Positions 15,903 through 24,815 are shown, counted from the stretch's first letter. The stretch: 41,556 nucleotides of DNA from Candidatus Sumerlaeota bacterium (GCA_026398535.1 JAPLSQ010000060.1:1-41556), one strand, 5' to 3'. Notes: a model not told the origin generated them from the letters alone. Made by a program: numbers and translations.

Positions 15903-17018
15903 TTACCGCACGACGGAGTAAACATCCCCGGGGCGTATGACCGTGATGACGCGTGTTGACAGCGCCTCTTCCACCGATCCGGCAAGCGTGATCACGTCGT
16001 TGGGCCGCAGGGTGTCGGCGGCCGTGGTCAGGCCCGTCGCGGTGTCCCACAGCAGGACGGTTGCCATTCCCGTGGGATCCTTGACGGTCAGGCGTTTGCC
16101 GGCGCGAAGCGGTTCAACGGTTTCAACGCGGCCCGATATAGCCACGCGATCTTTGATCGCGACTCCCGCGACTTCGGCGATAGGGAGGATTGCGAGACGC
16201 GATGTTTTGCCCATGTTCTGGGCAGACGCGCTCGTGGATTTATCGGATGGAAAAAGATCGGGGTGCGATTTGGGGGTTTTGATTCCGGCCGGATCATCGA
16301 CGCGAATTTGAAGGTTTTTATTAAACTCGTTGACCTGTCCAGTGATGCGCGCCTTGTCCCCTTCGTTGACTTTTTGCGCGTCTGTCAACTTCTGGGCTGT
16401 GTCCGTCCAGAACACAACATCAATGGAGCCGGTGTCATCCGTGATTTTCAGGATGTATGGTGCGCGTTCGGTCTTGGGCGCCCGGGCGCTTGTCACCTTG
16501 CCCGAGATTGTGACTGTTTGTTTGACCATGACGGGAGTAATTGATCCGATGCCCGTCACGTCCCCCTTGGCGAGCGTGGAGGTTGCAGATGTTTGTTTGG
16601 CGGCGGGCGCAATGGCCGTGGCGGGCGCGGCGGACGCTGCGCTTGGAGCCTCTGCTTTCCCGTCGTTTACGATCACATCCGCGGCGTTTGTCACATGGAT
16701 TTCCACGGCGTTGTGGAACAGCGCTCCCTCGCCGTGAATCGTGACTTTGGCGCCATGCTTGATCTTGTCCTTGTCCGCGATTTGATTAAAGACATCCGGC
16801 CAAATGGCAACACGCACCTGTCCGCTGGCATCCTGCAGGCGGAACGAATAGGGCGCTGTTTCCTTGCGTGATTCCTGGAACGAGACGACCTCGCCAGCCA
16901 CCGTCACCGCTTTGCCCATCTTGTCATTCGTCACCTGGCTGATGGGTGCCGGCGTTTCACAAAAAACCCTGCCGCTCAACGCAGCCACACAGATAAGAAA
17001 TAGAATCCCCTGTTTCAT
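15903..17018 (-). CDS. Exported protein with three OB-fold repeats
   Basis: Protein of 371 residues with a signal peptide (MKQGILFLICVAALSG, cut near VFCETPA). Three related beta-barrel units follow, about residues 30-115, 160-240 and 275-370. They resemble the tRNA_anti/OB nucleic-acid-binding fold, each with a pattern like VTISGKVTSARA, LKITDDTGSIDVVFW and a later ARITGQVNEF. Units are joined by Ala/Pro-rich linkers. OB folds bind nucleic acid or oligosaccharide, and exported multi-OB proteins are not well characterised; the ligand is unknown. The start has a strong GAGGTGA site 3 nt upstream. It is separated from the kinase gene by 112 bp in which I see no clear signal. Confidence 0.75.
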   Translation of the reverse strand: MKQGILFLICVAALSGRVFCETPAPISQVTNDKMGKAVTVAGEVVSFQESRKETAPYSFRLQDASGQVRVAIWPDVFNQIADKDKIKHGAKVTIHGEGALFHNAVEIHVTNAADVIVNDGKAEAPSAASAAPATAIAPAAKQTSATSTLAKGDVTGIGSITPVMVKQTVTISGKVTSARAPKTERAPYILKITDDTGSIDVVFWTDTAQKLTDAQKVNEGDKARITGQVNEFNKNLQIRVDDPAGIKTPKSHPDLFPSDKSTSASAQNMGKTSRLAILPIAEVAGVAIKDRVAISGRVETVEPLRAGKRLTVKDPTGMATVLLWDTATGLTTAADTLRPNDVITLAGSVEEALSTRVITVIRPGDVYSVVR

Positions 17019-17133
17019 GGTTCACCTCGAAAAATGGATTATCATACAGATGGATTGGATTGCATGCCTGGGTCCGCGCCTTGTCAAGAATATGTCGAAC
17101 ATACACGGCCGCCTTTCCTCGCTGTTCATCGGC

Positions 17134-17157
17134 CCTGATGGCGTACTCGCTGACCGG
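17134..17157 (+). repeat. Dispersed 24-bp repeat, copy 3 (intergenic)
   Basis: Identical 24 bp to copies 1 and 2, same orientation. It lies in the 175-bp gap (17019-17193) between the triple OB-fold gene and the small secreted protein gene. Outside the core the flanks do not match the other two copies, which helps define the unit boundary. I see nothing else in this gap. Confidence 0.95.
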
Positions 17158-17193
17158 AATTTTCACTCCCCGATGGTTTTTGCTGTTTCCGCG

Positions 17194-17445
17194 CTATTTC
17201 CCCTTGCAGACGCCGCCTTTGAGTTCTGGGCATTTTCGTGCGGCACGCGCCATTTTGCACTCCCGTGTTCCATGATGATAACCCGCAGGGCAATCCATTG
17301 CGGCGGCTTTGGTGGTCGTCGCGCTTGTGTCGGCGGTGTCGTTCGCGCTGACACCGGCTTTCGGTCCGGCAATCGCTGATGCAGCGATGACAAGAACAAC
17401 AACAGCAGCAACCATCATGACACATTGATACATGGTTCTTGTCAT
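17194..17445 (-). CDS. Small secreted protein with four cysteines
   Basis: Open frame of 83 residues: a hydrophobic N-terminus (YQCVMMVAAVVVLVIAASAIAG) reads as a signal peptide, followed by a Thr/Ala-rich linker and a C-terminal stretch with four Cys (MDCPAGYHHGTRECKM, then KCPELKGGVCKG). Two disulfides could form after export. AAGGA lies 10 nt before the ATG, which supports translation. No family is recognised and the function is unknown. It is divergent from era with a 56-bp gap. Confidence 0.6.
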   Translation of the reverse strand: MTRTMYQCVMMVAAVVVLVIAASAIAGPKAGVSANDTADTSATTTKAAAMDCPAGYHHGTRECKMARAARKCPELKGGVCKGK

Positions 17446-17501
17446 TGATAGAATATCCTTGTTTAAGTCTGATTATACCATTGATCGGCAAATTTCATGC
17501 C

Positions 17502-18422
17502 ATGACAGACATTCCGCAAGCATCAGCAATTGGTTTCGTGTCCGGTTATGTGACAATCCTCGGCAGACCCAATGCCGGAAAGTCCACCCTGCTCAACGCC
17601 CTCGTTGGCGGCAAGATTGCGATCACATCCGAGCGGCCGCAGACGACGCGTGACCGTGTGGCGGGCATCCTGACAACGGATCATTATCAGATTGTTTTTC
17701 TGGACACGCCCGGCGTCATCGCGCCCCGCGACCGTTTCAACGAGACTCTTGTCGCGCGCGTGGCGGAGGCGCTTGACAGCATTGACGTGTTGTACCATAT
17801 CGTCGACGCGGCGAATGACGAGCCACAAAACGAACGGCTTGCCAAACTGCTGGAGCATGCGCGCCCGCGCGCCAAATTCCTCCTGGTGAACAAGACCGAT
17901 AAACTCACCAAGCACGACGATCCGGCGGCCCTTTCGGCGCCGGGCATGAACCCGGCGCGTTATGATGAGGTGTTTTTCATCTCGGCGTTGCGCCGCAAGG
18001 GGCTCAATACGCTTCTCGAACGCACGGTGGCAAGGCTGGCGCCGGGGCCGTTGTTTTATGATCCCGAGCAGATTTCCGATCGCGATGAGCGTTTTATGGC
18101 GGCTGAAATCGTGCGCGAGAAGGTGTTCCGCCACACTGGCGCCGAGGTGCCTTATGCCGTGTTCACTGAAATCGAAGTCTTCGAGGAGCGGCCGGGCAGG
18201 GACTTCATCAGCGTGGTGATTTACGTCGAACGCGATTCGCAGAAAGGCATTCTCATAGGCGGCGGCGGGCGCATGATGAAAACCATTGGCAGCCAAGCGC
18301 GGGCCGAGATCGAAAAACTCACAGGCCGCCCCGCGTTTTTGCAGCTTCACGTCAAGGTGCGCAAGAACTGGCGGAAGAATGAGCACGATCTGGCGAGCTT
18401 CGGCTTCAAAAAACCGAAATGA
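17502..18422 (+). CDS. era: GTPase Era
   Basis: Ribosome-assembly GTPase that binds the 3' end of 16S rRNA, 306 residues, normal length. G1 is GRPNAGKST (21-29), the switch region has PQTTRD, G3 is DTPG (68-71), G4 is NKTD (130-133) and G5-like is SALRRKG. The C-terminal KH domain has the VIYVERDSQKGILIGGGG motif (GxxG loop). ATG 17502 gives the expected short N-terminus; an upstream ATG at 17439 overlaps the divergent small gene and is less likely. The ribosome-binding site is weak. Confidence 0.95.
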   Translation: MTDIPQASAIGFVSGYVTILGRPNAGKSTLLNALVGGKIAITSERPQTTRDRVAGILTTDHYQIVFLDTPGVIAPRDRFNETLVARVAEALDSIDVLYHIVDAANDEPQNERLAKLLEHARPRAKFLLVNKTDKLTKHDDPAALSAPGMNPARYDEVFFISALRRKGLNTLLERTVARLAPGPLFYDPEQISDRDERFMAAEIVREKVFRHTGAEVPYAVFTEIEVFEERPGRDFISVVIYVERDSQKGILIGGGGRMMKTIGSQARAEIEKLTGRPAFLQLHVKVRKNWRKNEHDLASFGFKKPK

Positions 18423-18456
18423 TCCTTGTTAACAAAATGACATGGAGTGATCGTGA

Positions 18457-19836
18457 ATGACAAAAACATCTGACGCGACATCGTCTGGTTTCGTTCCCGG
18501 TCCAACCTACGATGAAATGCTCGCTCCTGGTCTGCTCAAGCCCGCATTGCGTGAAGCGGCGCTGGCGGCGCGCGCCGGCGAACTCAATCCGCTGAACCTG
18601 TTCAACATTAGCTGGGCGGGCGCCGATGGGCGTGTGCGCCATGTCGTGTTGCCGCCGGAGTTCACCGGTGTTAAAGCCAACATCATCGTGCTTCTTGGCT
18701 TGGGTTTTCCGAGCGGCTCGCACAAGGTGGGGCCGGCCTACAGCACGCTTGCGGAAAGCGAGGTGGAAGGGCGCGTCAAACCCGGCATGGTCATGGTCGG
18801 GCCCTCCACGGGCAATTTTGGCATTGGTGTGGCCTACATCTCGCGGCTCAAGGGCTACGAGTCGCTTGTGATTATGCCTGACAGCATGAGCACCGAGCGT
18901 TACGAGCGGATACGCAAATATGGCGGACGGCTTGACCTGACGCCCGGGACGGAAAGCGACGTGATTCTCGTGCTTGAGCGTGTTGAAGAAATCCGGCGCG
19001 ATCCGCGCAATTTCATCCTTGCGCAATTTGAGCTTCTCCCCAATTACCGCTTTCACCGCCATGTGACGGGCGGGGCGTGTCTTGAGGCGGCAGCGGGCGC
19101 GGGCAACGGCCGCGTGGCGGCGTTTGTGAGCGCACCGGGTAGCGCCGGAACCCTTGCCGCCGGTGACGCCATCAAGGCCGTCTTCCCTGGCGCGCTGACC
19201 GTTGCCGTGGAACCCGTCGAGTGCTCGACGCTCTTCAACAATGGCCGCGGAACACACCGCATTGAGGGCATCGGCGACAAGATGGTCACGCTCATCCACA
19301 ATGTCGCGGCAACTGACTACGTCATGATGGTGCACGACGATGACACCGTGCGCGGGCTCAGACTCGTTTGCGACGCCACGCCGGCGGTGCGGCGCATGTT
19401 CGGCGCGGCCTATGATTGTTACCGCGATATTTTCGGCATCTCCTCAATCTGCAACATTCTGGGCGCGATCCGCACGGCGCGTCTGTTGGGGCTGGGCGGT
19501 GGAGAGAATGTGGTCACGATCGCCACGGACGGCTTCGACCGCTATCCCAGCGTGATGGACGATCTCGCGCGGCGTGTGGGCGGCACGATCACCGAATCCA
19601 TGCTTGATGACTGGCATGAATCCATCTATCGCGCCTGCGATCCGGCACTCATGCTCGACGTGCGCCCGCGCGCCCAACAGGAACGCCTTTTCCTCCAGAA
19701 GGAGGAAACCTGGATGAGGTTCAATTACACCCGCGAATACCTGGACAGCATGAAATCGCGGGACTTTTGGGAAGTGGAATATGCGAAGATTCCTGCGATG
19801 AACGCGGCGATTGCCGAAATGCGCGGAGATATTTGA
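18457..19836 (+). CDS. PLP-dependent enzyme of the cysteine synthase/tryptophan synthase beta superfamily
   Basis: Fold-type II PLP enzyme of 459 residues. The probable PLP lysine is Lys90 in SGSHKVGPAYS. A substrate/loop motif GPSTGNFGIGVAY matches the Ser-Thr-Gly-Asn loop of cysteine synthases, and SAPGSAGTLAAGD resembles the glycine-rich phosphate-binding loop. Length exceeds typical O-acetylserine sulfhydrylases (about 310), with extra N-terminal and C-terminal segments, so the exact reaction is open. It starts 34 bp after era, on the same strand, and may share its transcript. It ends 17 bp before a convergent transporter gene. Confidence 0.82.
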   Translation: MTKTSDATSSGFVPGPTYDEMLAPGLLKPALREAALAARAGELNPLNLFNISWAGADGRVRHVVLPPEFTGVKANIIVLLGLGFPSGSHKVGPAYSTLAESEVEGRVKPGMVMVGPSTGNFGIGVAYISRLKGYESLVIMPDSMSTERYERIRKYGGRLDLTPGTESDVILVLERVEEIRRDPRNFILAQFELLPNYRFHRHVTGGACLEAAAGAGNGRVAAFVSAPGSAGTLAAGDAIKAVFPGALTVAVEPVECSTLFNNGRGTHRIEGIGDKMVTLIHNVAATDYVMMVHDDDTVRGLRLVCDATPAVRRMFGAAYDCYRDIFGISSICNILGAIRTARLLGLGGGENVVTIATDGFDRYPSVMDDLARRVGGTITESMLDDWHESIYRACDPALMLDVRPRAQQERLFLQKEETWMRFNYTREYLDSMKSRDFWEVEYAKIPAMNAAIAEMRGDI

Positions 19837-19853
19837 TTGGCGTCACGCGGTTC

Positions 19854-21530
19854 TCATCCCCGCATAAACATCATAGCGGAAACACAAAGTCCGATAACGC
19901 ACATGGTCAGGCTGTAGAAGAACAGTTTGAACAATAGCGCGTTGATATCAAGTTTGAGATAGCCGCACATCCAGACATTCTGGGTTGTTGTCGGATCCTG
20001 CAACATGCCCACGGAGATGATGGCGCCCATTGTGGCCGGTGGCGGGATGAAATGCGATAACAAGCGGGCGATGCCGGCTCCGAGTCCGAACTCGTTGAGC
20101 GGGCCGCGATACAGCGCGAGGGGCGAGGCGAGCAGGAAGAATATGATGTACGACCAGCGGTGGATTGGTATGACGCGCGCGAGGATGGGTGTCAGGATGT
20201 GATCCACGGCGGGATTTTTGGCGGCGGCAATCAGCATGCCGATCCCGAGCATGAGCACGGCGGGCGCCGCCACATCGGCAAAGCCGTCGATGATGGACTT
20301 GCCCAGTTTCTGCATTCCGCGCTCGCGGGGGGTGGTCAGGCAGCCGTAAGCCATGGCCGCCAGAAACGCCGGCCCGTAGGCATCTCCAAATCCAAGCATG
20401 AGGATGAAAACAAGCGGCAGGATGGGCGTCAGCATGTTCCACTGTGTTGTGACTCGGCCGGTGATCCAGTGCTGGTATTGTGTGTGCAGGATGCCGATGA
20501 CAATGACCGTCCCCGCAAGATACTGCAGCACAGTCCAGACATCGCCGCGGACATGGACAAACGTGTCTATTGTTTTTGCCATGTCCGTTGAAACATAGGG
20601 CTTGGCGCCTTCAGCAAAACCGGCCGCGAGCAGGATGAGCGCGGCGACAAGAATGACCGATATCGAGCGGATCACATTGCCAATCGTGACGGTCGTCCGT
20701 TTCATGCGCAGGAATTCGACGGAGAGGAAGACCAGCAGGATCATCGTCTGCACGCCGGCCCAGAGGAGAAAAAAAGTTCTTATCTCGGCGACCGGGGCGT
20801 CAAAGACAGCGGCGCGCGTCACCCATCCCGCTGGCGACAGACAGGCGCCAATGGGGAATGACAGCATGAGCATTCCGCCGCAGACAATCGCTGGCACACC
20901 GAGCGAGAGGAGTATGGGGAACAGCACCGTACCGAGCATGATGATGGCGGGCAGTCCGCCGATTGCCGTGAAAATAAGCGCCGTGAGCGCGCTCATGATC
21001 AGCGCGATGAAAAAGGGGTCTTCGCCGCCGAACTCAGCCGCGTATTTGATGATGCGTTCGGCGATGCGGGCGTCGCTGATGAATCGCGCGAACATGCCGC
21101 CCAAGAGCACGTAAATGATCGCCTTGTAGAGCTGGAAGGCCCCCGTGGGCGGTAAGCCCGGATCTGTTTGTCCCTCAAGGATGCTGGCGAGTATGCCGCT
21201 TTTTCCTCCGAGCGGAATGCCCGCGAGCAGTCCGATGCCAAGGGCCATCAGCGGCAGTGCCACCATCGCGGGGATGCGGCGCATGGCGATAAGCGACGCA
21301 ATGACGACAAACAGAACCAGGATCAACGAGGCCCGCGCGGCCATTTCGCCTGTGATGGGCTGCTGTTCTGGGGGGAGCGCCTTGAGCGTCGCCGCTGACG
21401 TGGTCTGTACTTGGCTGGCCGCGGTGAGGGCGGTGGCAGCGGCGGCACGCGCGCATGGCGCAAAACACAATGCCATGAAAGTCATCAACACGATCAGCAT
21501 CATGCGCCGCAACGGTCTGTTAAAATTCAT
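19854..21530 (-). CDS. Multi-pass transporter, ion transporter (IT) superfamily, GntP/CitMHS-like
   Basis: Integral membrane protein of 558 residues with about 11-12 hydrophobic segments. The N-terminus looks like a cleavable signal (LMTFMALCFAPCARAA) followed by a periplasmic stretch. Conserved-looking re-entrant motifs include FTAIGGLPAIIMLGT and SFPIGACLSPAGW in the first half and SPLALYRGPLNEFGLGAG in the second, the two-repeat layout of IT-superfamily carriers for organic anions or gluconate. The substrate is unknown. The start overlaps the end of the DUF4416 gene by 11 bp; with the GT-C gene the three form one tightly packed operon. Confidence 0.65.
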   Translation of the reverse strand: MNFNRPLRRMMLIVLMTFMALCFAPCARAAAATALTAASQVQTTSAATLKALPPEQQPITGEMAARASLILVLFVVIASLIAMRRIPAMVALPLMALGIGLLAGIPLGGKSGILASILEGQTDPGLPPTGAFQLYKAIIYVLLGGMFARFISDARIAERIIKYAAEFGGEDPFFIALIMSALTALIFTAIGGLPAIIMLGTVLFPILLSLGVPAIVCGGMLMLSFPIGACLSPAGWVTRAAVFDAPVAEIRTFFLLWAGVQTMILLVFLSVEFLRMKRTTVTIGNVIRSISVILVAALILLAAGFAEGAKPYVSTDMAKTIDTFVHVRGDVWTVLQYLAGTVIVIGILHTQYQHWITGRVTTQWNMLTPILPLVFILMLGFGDAYGPAFLAAMAYGCLTTPRERGMQKLGKSIIDGFADVAAPAVLMLGIGMLIAAAKNPAVDHILTPILARVIPIHRWSYIIFFLLASPLALYRGPLNEFGLGAGIARLLSHFIPPPATMGAIISVGMLQDPTTTQNVWMCGYLKLDINALLFKLFFYSLTMCVIGLCVSAMMFMRG

Positions 21531-22083
21531 GGCACTCGCCCTTCTGTGTGTCGTGTTTCAAGCAATCGTGCAACAAAGCGCGCGCGGCAAGGAAGAACGC
21601 CCGCGCCGTTTCGGTCGCGTAGTCGGGATACGTCCATGGCCACGGGACAAAACCTCCGGCGCTTCGGCGGTAATGCAATGTGACTTCCTCGAAAATGCCG
21701 TTCCCCGTGCAGATTCTGTGATCGTAGTCCTTCGTTGTGGCCAGCACAACCTTGCTTAAAGTGATGTATCCGGGATCAATATTCACCCGGCGTCCGCCGC
21801 CTTCCGCGAAGAGTTTTTCAAGGCTGTTCGTGTGCAGTTTGAAATCGGGCAATTCCGCGAGAAGGATTGTGCCGGACATGGCGATCCATTGCCGCAGAAG
21901 GGCCTGCCCAATTTCGCGCTGATAGTAGTTGGTGTGGGTGAAAGGGATAACGGCGCTCGCGCAGTCGACCGGTGAGAAATCAACCGCGAGGCGCCGCCGC
22001 GCAAGCTCGAGCATTTCGTCCGAAACGCCAAGCAGACCGAAAAAGAGTTTGCCGCGGGGCGGCTCTTTGCGGATCTCGCCCAT
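21520..22083 (-). CDS. DUF4416 family protein
   Basis: Conserved protein of 187 residues that matches the DUF4416 pattern: VIPFTHTNYYQREIG, then LHTNSLE, RRVNIDPGYI, KVVLATTKDYDHRI, GIFEEVTLHY and PWTYPDYATE. The biochemical role is not known. It appears cytoplasmic. It follows the GT-C gene by 6 nt and overlaps the transporter gene by 11 bp, so it is co-transcribed with two membrane-protein genes. Confidence 0.9.
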   Translation of the reverse strand: MGEIRKEPPRGKLFFGLLGVSDEMLELARRRLAVDFSPVDCASAVIPFTHTNYYQREIGQALLRQWIAMSGTILLAELPDFKLHTNSLEKLFAEGGGRRVNIDPGYITLSKVVLATTKDYDHRICTGNGIFEEVTLHYRRSAGGFVPWPWTYPDYATETARAFFLAARALLHDCLKHDTQKGECHEF

Positions 22084-22089
22084 TGCCTG

Positions 22090-23487
22090 TCACGTGTGAC
22101 GCAAATGAAGCGAAAGCATTTGGATGGCTGCAAACAAAATCAGGATGGCATACCATGCGAAAAAGACGGGGCGCTTGCGCGGAGCGGCACAGCCAAGCCC
22201 CGCGTAGATGATGAATATCTGCTCAATATACAGCCGCTGTCTGGCCACATCGCCGCCATAAGCCACAAGAAAGAGCAGCGCTACGGACAGAATGCACACC
22301 AGCGGCAGCGCGGTGAGAAGATGATTCGCGCGTATCGCAAGCATGAAACCCAGAAAGGCCAGCGGATAGATCGCAAGATACAGGAACCACATACCGGGAT
22401 AGATGCCATACATGGGATGGGGCCCTTCCGCCCTGACCCACGCATAGGGCGCCAGCAGCAACCGCGGCATCCCGCCCGCCAGCCACAGCGCGACGCCGCG
22501 CAGCGACATGAGCCGGTGTGACAACTGGGCGCCAAGGCTGTCGACAAGCTGCAACAGATAGGCCTGTCCCTGCGGTGTGTAGTGAGCGATGAGCACCGCC
22601 ATGCACAGGTAGAACAGACACCACATGAGCCAGCGGAACGGCATCCTTGCCAGCGCGCAAGCCACGCCCCCCGCCGCCAGCGACAAGGCCGCGTAAGCGC
22701 GCATCTGCGCCAGGAAGAACACACCCAGAAGGCACCCGGCCAAGCTTATCAGATTTCTTGTTCTCAGGAACTCAGCAAGAAACATGAACGCGGCCACAAA
22801 CAGCGCCGCAAGGATGACATCCTTCAAAAGGAAAGAGCACCAGTAGAAAATCGCCGGCTGAATCGCGCCAAGCAACGCCGCCATCCGGGCGGGAAAGCGC
22901 GGATTGGCGGCACTGATTGTCCCCGTCATAAGACGCAAGTCACGGGCGTCAAATATCGCCGCTGCCGAGAAATAGATGAGCAAAGGCATGAGCGCCGCAA
23001 ACACAATATTCAGGATAATCCCCGTGACCGCCGCGCGGGGGCTAAACAGGAATAGAAAGGCCAGTATTCTGTGATAGCCCGTGTGCAAGGTGCCGAGGTA
23101 AGGCAGACTTCCCTTTCTGTGCAGATCAGGATAAATTCCGTCGTGCCATGTGTCCGATATGACGCGCGATTCCACGAGATAGCTATGATCATCAAGCTGC
23201 TGATTCGACTGCAGTGGATCGTGATAACCGAACAGGAAAAAGCTTATTATCTGGAGTATGAGCGCGCCGGCGCAACAACACGCGAGCCATAATCTGTCGT
23301 CAGACGGCATGCGGATGATGCGCGCGGCGAGCCATATGCCTGTGAAACAAAAAGGCAGAAGCCACGGACCGGCGGGAAACCAGCGTCCAGCCACAAGCAC
23401 GGCACACACAACCGCGATGACCGCGATTTCCGCGCGCCGCGCGCGCAGAATTGGCAACAGGCAAATTGGTGTTAGATCAAATCGCAC
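22090..23487 (-). CDS. Multi-pass GT-C type glycosyltransferase-like membrane protein
   Basis: Protein of 465 residues with roughly 11-12 membrane segments. A large first extramembrane loop carries the acidic pair in QLDDHSYLVESR, in the place where GT-C enzymes (family 39/ArnT type) keep catalytic Asp/Glu. Such enzymes use polyprenyl-phosphate sugars to modify lipids or proteins on the outer face of the membrane. The sequence match is by layout and motif only. A GTG at 23487 is the likely start; no good ribosome-binding site precedes it. It is the first gene of the operon with DUF4416 and the IT transporter, divergent from ilvC. Confidence 0.65.
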   Translation of the reverse strand: MRFDLTPICLLPILRARRAEIAVIAVVCAVLVAGRWFPAGPWLLPFCFTGIWLAARIIRMPSDDRLWLACCCAGALILQIISFFLFGYHDPLQSNQQLDDHSYLVESRVISDTWHDGIYPDLHRKGSLPYLGTLHTGYHRILAFLFLFSPRAAVTGIILNIVFAALMPLLIYFSAAAIFDARDLRLMTGTISAANPRFPARMAALLGAIQPAIFYWCSFLLKDVILAALFVAAFMFLAEFLRTRNLISLAGCLLGVFFLAQMRAYAALSLAAGGVACALARMPFRWLMWCLFYLCMAVLIAHYTPQGQAYLLQLVDSLGAQLSHRLMSLRGVALWLAGGMPRLLLAPYAWVRAEGPHPMYGIYPGMWFLYLAIYPLAFLGFMLAIRANHLLTALPLVCILSVALLFLVAYGGDVARQRLYIEQIFIIYAGLGCAAPRKRPVFFAWYAILILFAAIQMLSLHLRHT

Positions 23488-23701
23488 GAGTGAGCCAATT
23501 CATGCCAATATGAATTATGTCAGCCAACAATAATTACTGGAAATGTCAAATGGGACCTATATGACCTGTTGGATATATGTTACAGTCAGACCGGCGGTGT
23601 TCCTGGCAATCTCGAGCGCCTTTTGACTTTGACATCAGCGTTCCCGCGTGCGCCGCATATTCATGTACGGTTTGCAAAACTCAGATGAAGGAAAATCAAA
23701 A
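23488..23701. promoter_or_regulatory. Divergent region between the GT-C gene and ilvC
   Basis: A 214-bp AT-richer gap. GAAGGA at 23687-23692 lies 9 nt before the ilvC ATG and decides that start. A TTGACTTTGACA stretch near 23623-23634 could hold a -35 box, but I could not pair it with a -10 at normal spacing. No clear leucine-, isoleucine- or valine-rich leader peptide or attenuator hairpin was found. Confidence 0.3.
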
Positions 23702-24760
23702 ATGGTGAAGATGTACTATGACAAAGACGCGAGTCTGAAGCCGTTGCAGGGCAAGACCATCGCGGTGATCGGATACGGCAGCCAGGGGCACGCTCAGGCT
23801 CAAAATATGCGCGACAGCGGCGTGAAGGTGATCATCGGCGAGTTGCCCGCGGGGCCCAATCACGATCTCGCCGTCAGCCACGGTTTCAATCCCGTGAGCG
23901 CGGCGGAAGCCGCCGCCCAGGCAGATGTGATCCAGATCCTATTGCCCGACGAGCTTCAGCCGGTAGTCTACCGCAATGAAATTCAGCCGACCCTGCGCGC
24001 GGGCAAGTCGCTTGTCTGGTCGCACGGATTCAACATTCACTTTGGAACAATCACGCCGCCCTCCGACACGGATGTGTACATGGTGGCGCCCAAAGGGCCG
24101 GGGCATCTCGTGCGGCGCGTGTTTGTCGAGGGCGGCGGCGTGCCGGCGCTCATCGCCGTGCACCAGAACGCCACCGGCAAGGCGCGCGACTTGGCGCTGG
24201 CGCACGCCAAGGCCATCGGCGCCGCGCGCGCGGGCATCCTTGAAACCACGTTCCGCGAGGAAACCGAAACGGACCTTTTCGGCGAGCAGGTCGTGCTGTG
24301 CGGCGGCCTCACTTCGCTCATCAAGAGCGGATTCGACACGCTGGTCGAGGCGGGTTATCAACCCGAGATCGCCTACTTCGAATGCTGCCACGAGGTGAAG
24401 CTCATCGTGGATCTGATCTATGAAAGGGGTCTGGCCATGATGCGCTACTCCGTGAGCGACACCGCAGAATACGGCGACCTGACACGCGGCCCGCGTGTGA
24501 TCAACGACGCCGTGCGCGCAGAGATGAAAAAAATTCTCACGGAAATTCAGAACGGCGAATTCGCCCGCGAATGGATTCTCGAAAACCAGGCCGGACGCCC
24601 CGTCTACCGCGCGCTCAAGCGCCAAGGACTCGAGTCGCGGCTCGAAAAGGTCGGCATTGAACTGCGCGGCATGATGAGCTGGCTGAGCAAAGGCCAGGCG
24701 AAGGCCGCGGCTCCCGAAGCGGAAGCGAAAAAAGACGCGAAAAAGAAAAAGAAAAAATAA
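23702..24760 (+). CDS. ilvC: Ketol-acid reductoisomerase (class I)
   Basis: Second step of valine/isoleucine synthesis: isomerises acetolactate and reduces it with NAD(P)H. It has 352 residues. The Rossmann motif is [13 protein letters not shown] (22-34), followed by [12 protein letters not shown] and the metal-binding acidic motifs [14 protein letters not shown] and [19 protein letters not shown]. The cofactor loop is atypical: [12 protein letters not shown] (46-57) has Leu, Asn and Asp where NADPH-using relatives usually have Arg, Ser and Lys. The C-terminus ends in an extra Ala/Lys-rich tail with a run of six Lys. GAAGGA 9 nt upstream supports ATG 23702. No ilvB/ilvN lies nearby. Confidence 0.95.
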   Translation: MVKMYYDKDASLKPLQGKTIAVIGYGSQGHAQAQNMRDSGVKVIIGELPAGPNHDLAVSHGFNPVSAAEAAAQADVIQILLPDELQPVVYRNEIQPTLRAGKSLVWSHGFNIHFGTITPPSDTDVYMVAPKGPGHLVRRVFVEGGGVPALIAVHQNATGKARDLALAHAKAIGAARAGILETTFREETETDLFGEQVVLCGGLTSLIKSGFDTLVEAGYQPEIAYFECCHEVKLIVDLIYERGLAMMRYSVSDTAEYGDLTRGPRVINDAVRAEMKKILTEIQNGEFAREWILENQAGRPVYRALKRQGLESRLEKVGIELRGMMSWLSKGQAKAAAPEAEAKKDAKKKKKK

Positions 24761-24815
24761 TCCCAGACAACAGGTCTTCTCCGTGGCCGGGCAAGACATC
24801 TGGCACGGCAATGAC

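Noticed and set aside
16957..17166. Minus-strand 69-codon frame containing repeat copy 3 (read as PVSEYAIR)
   Set aside because: It overlaps the start of the exported OB-fold gene, has no ribosome-binding site, and its content is explained by the repeat and noncoding sequence.
17523..18386. Long open frame antisense to era (287 codons); similar long antisense frames opposite the PLP enzyme, ilvC and the first gene
   Set aside because: High GC and skewed third positions produce long antisense frames. They have no ribosome-binding sites or family motifs, while the sense genes are clear.
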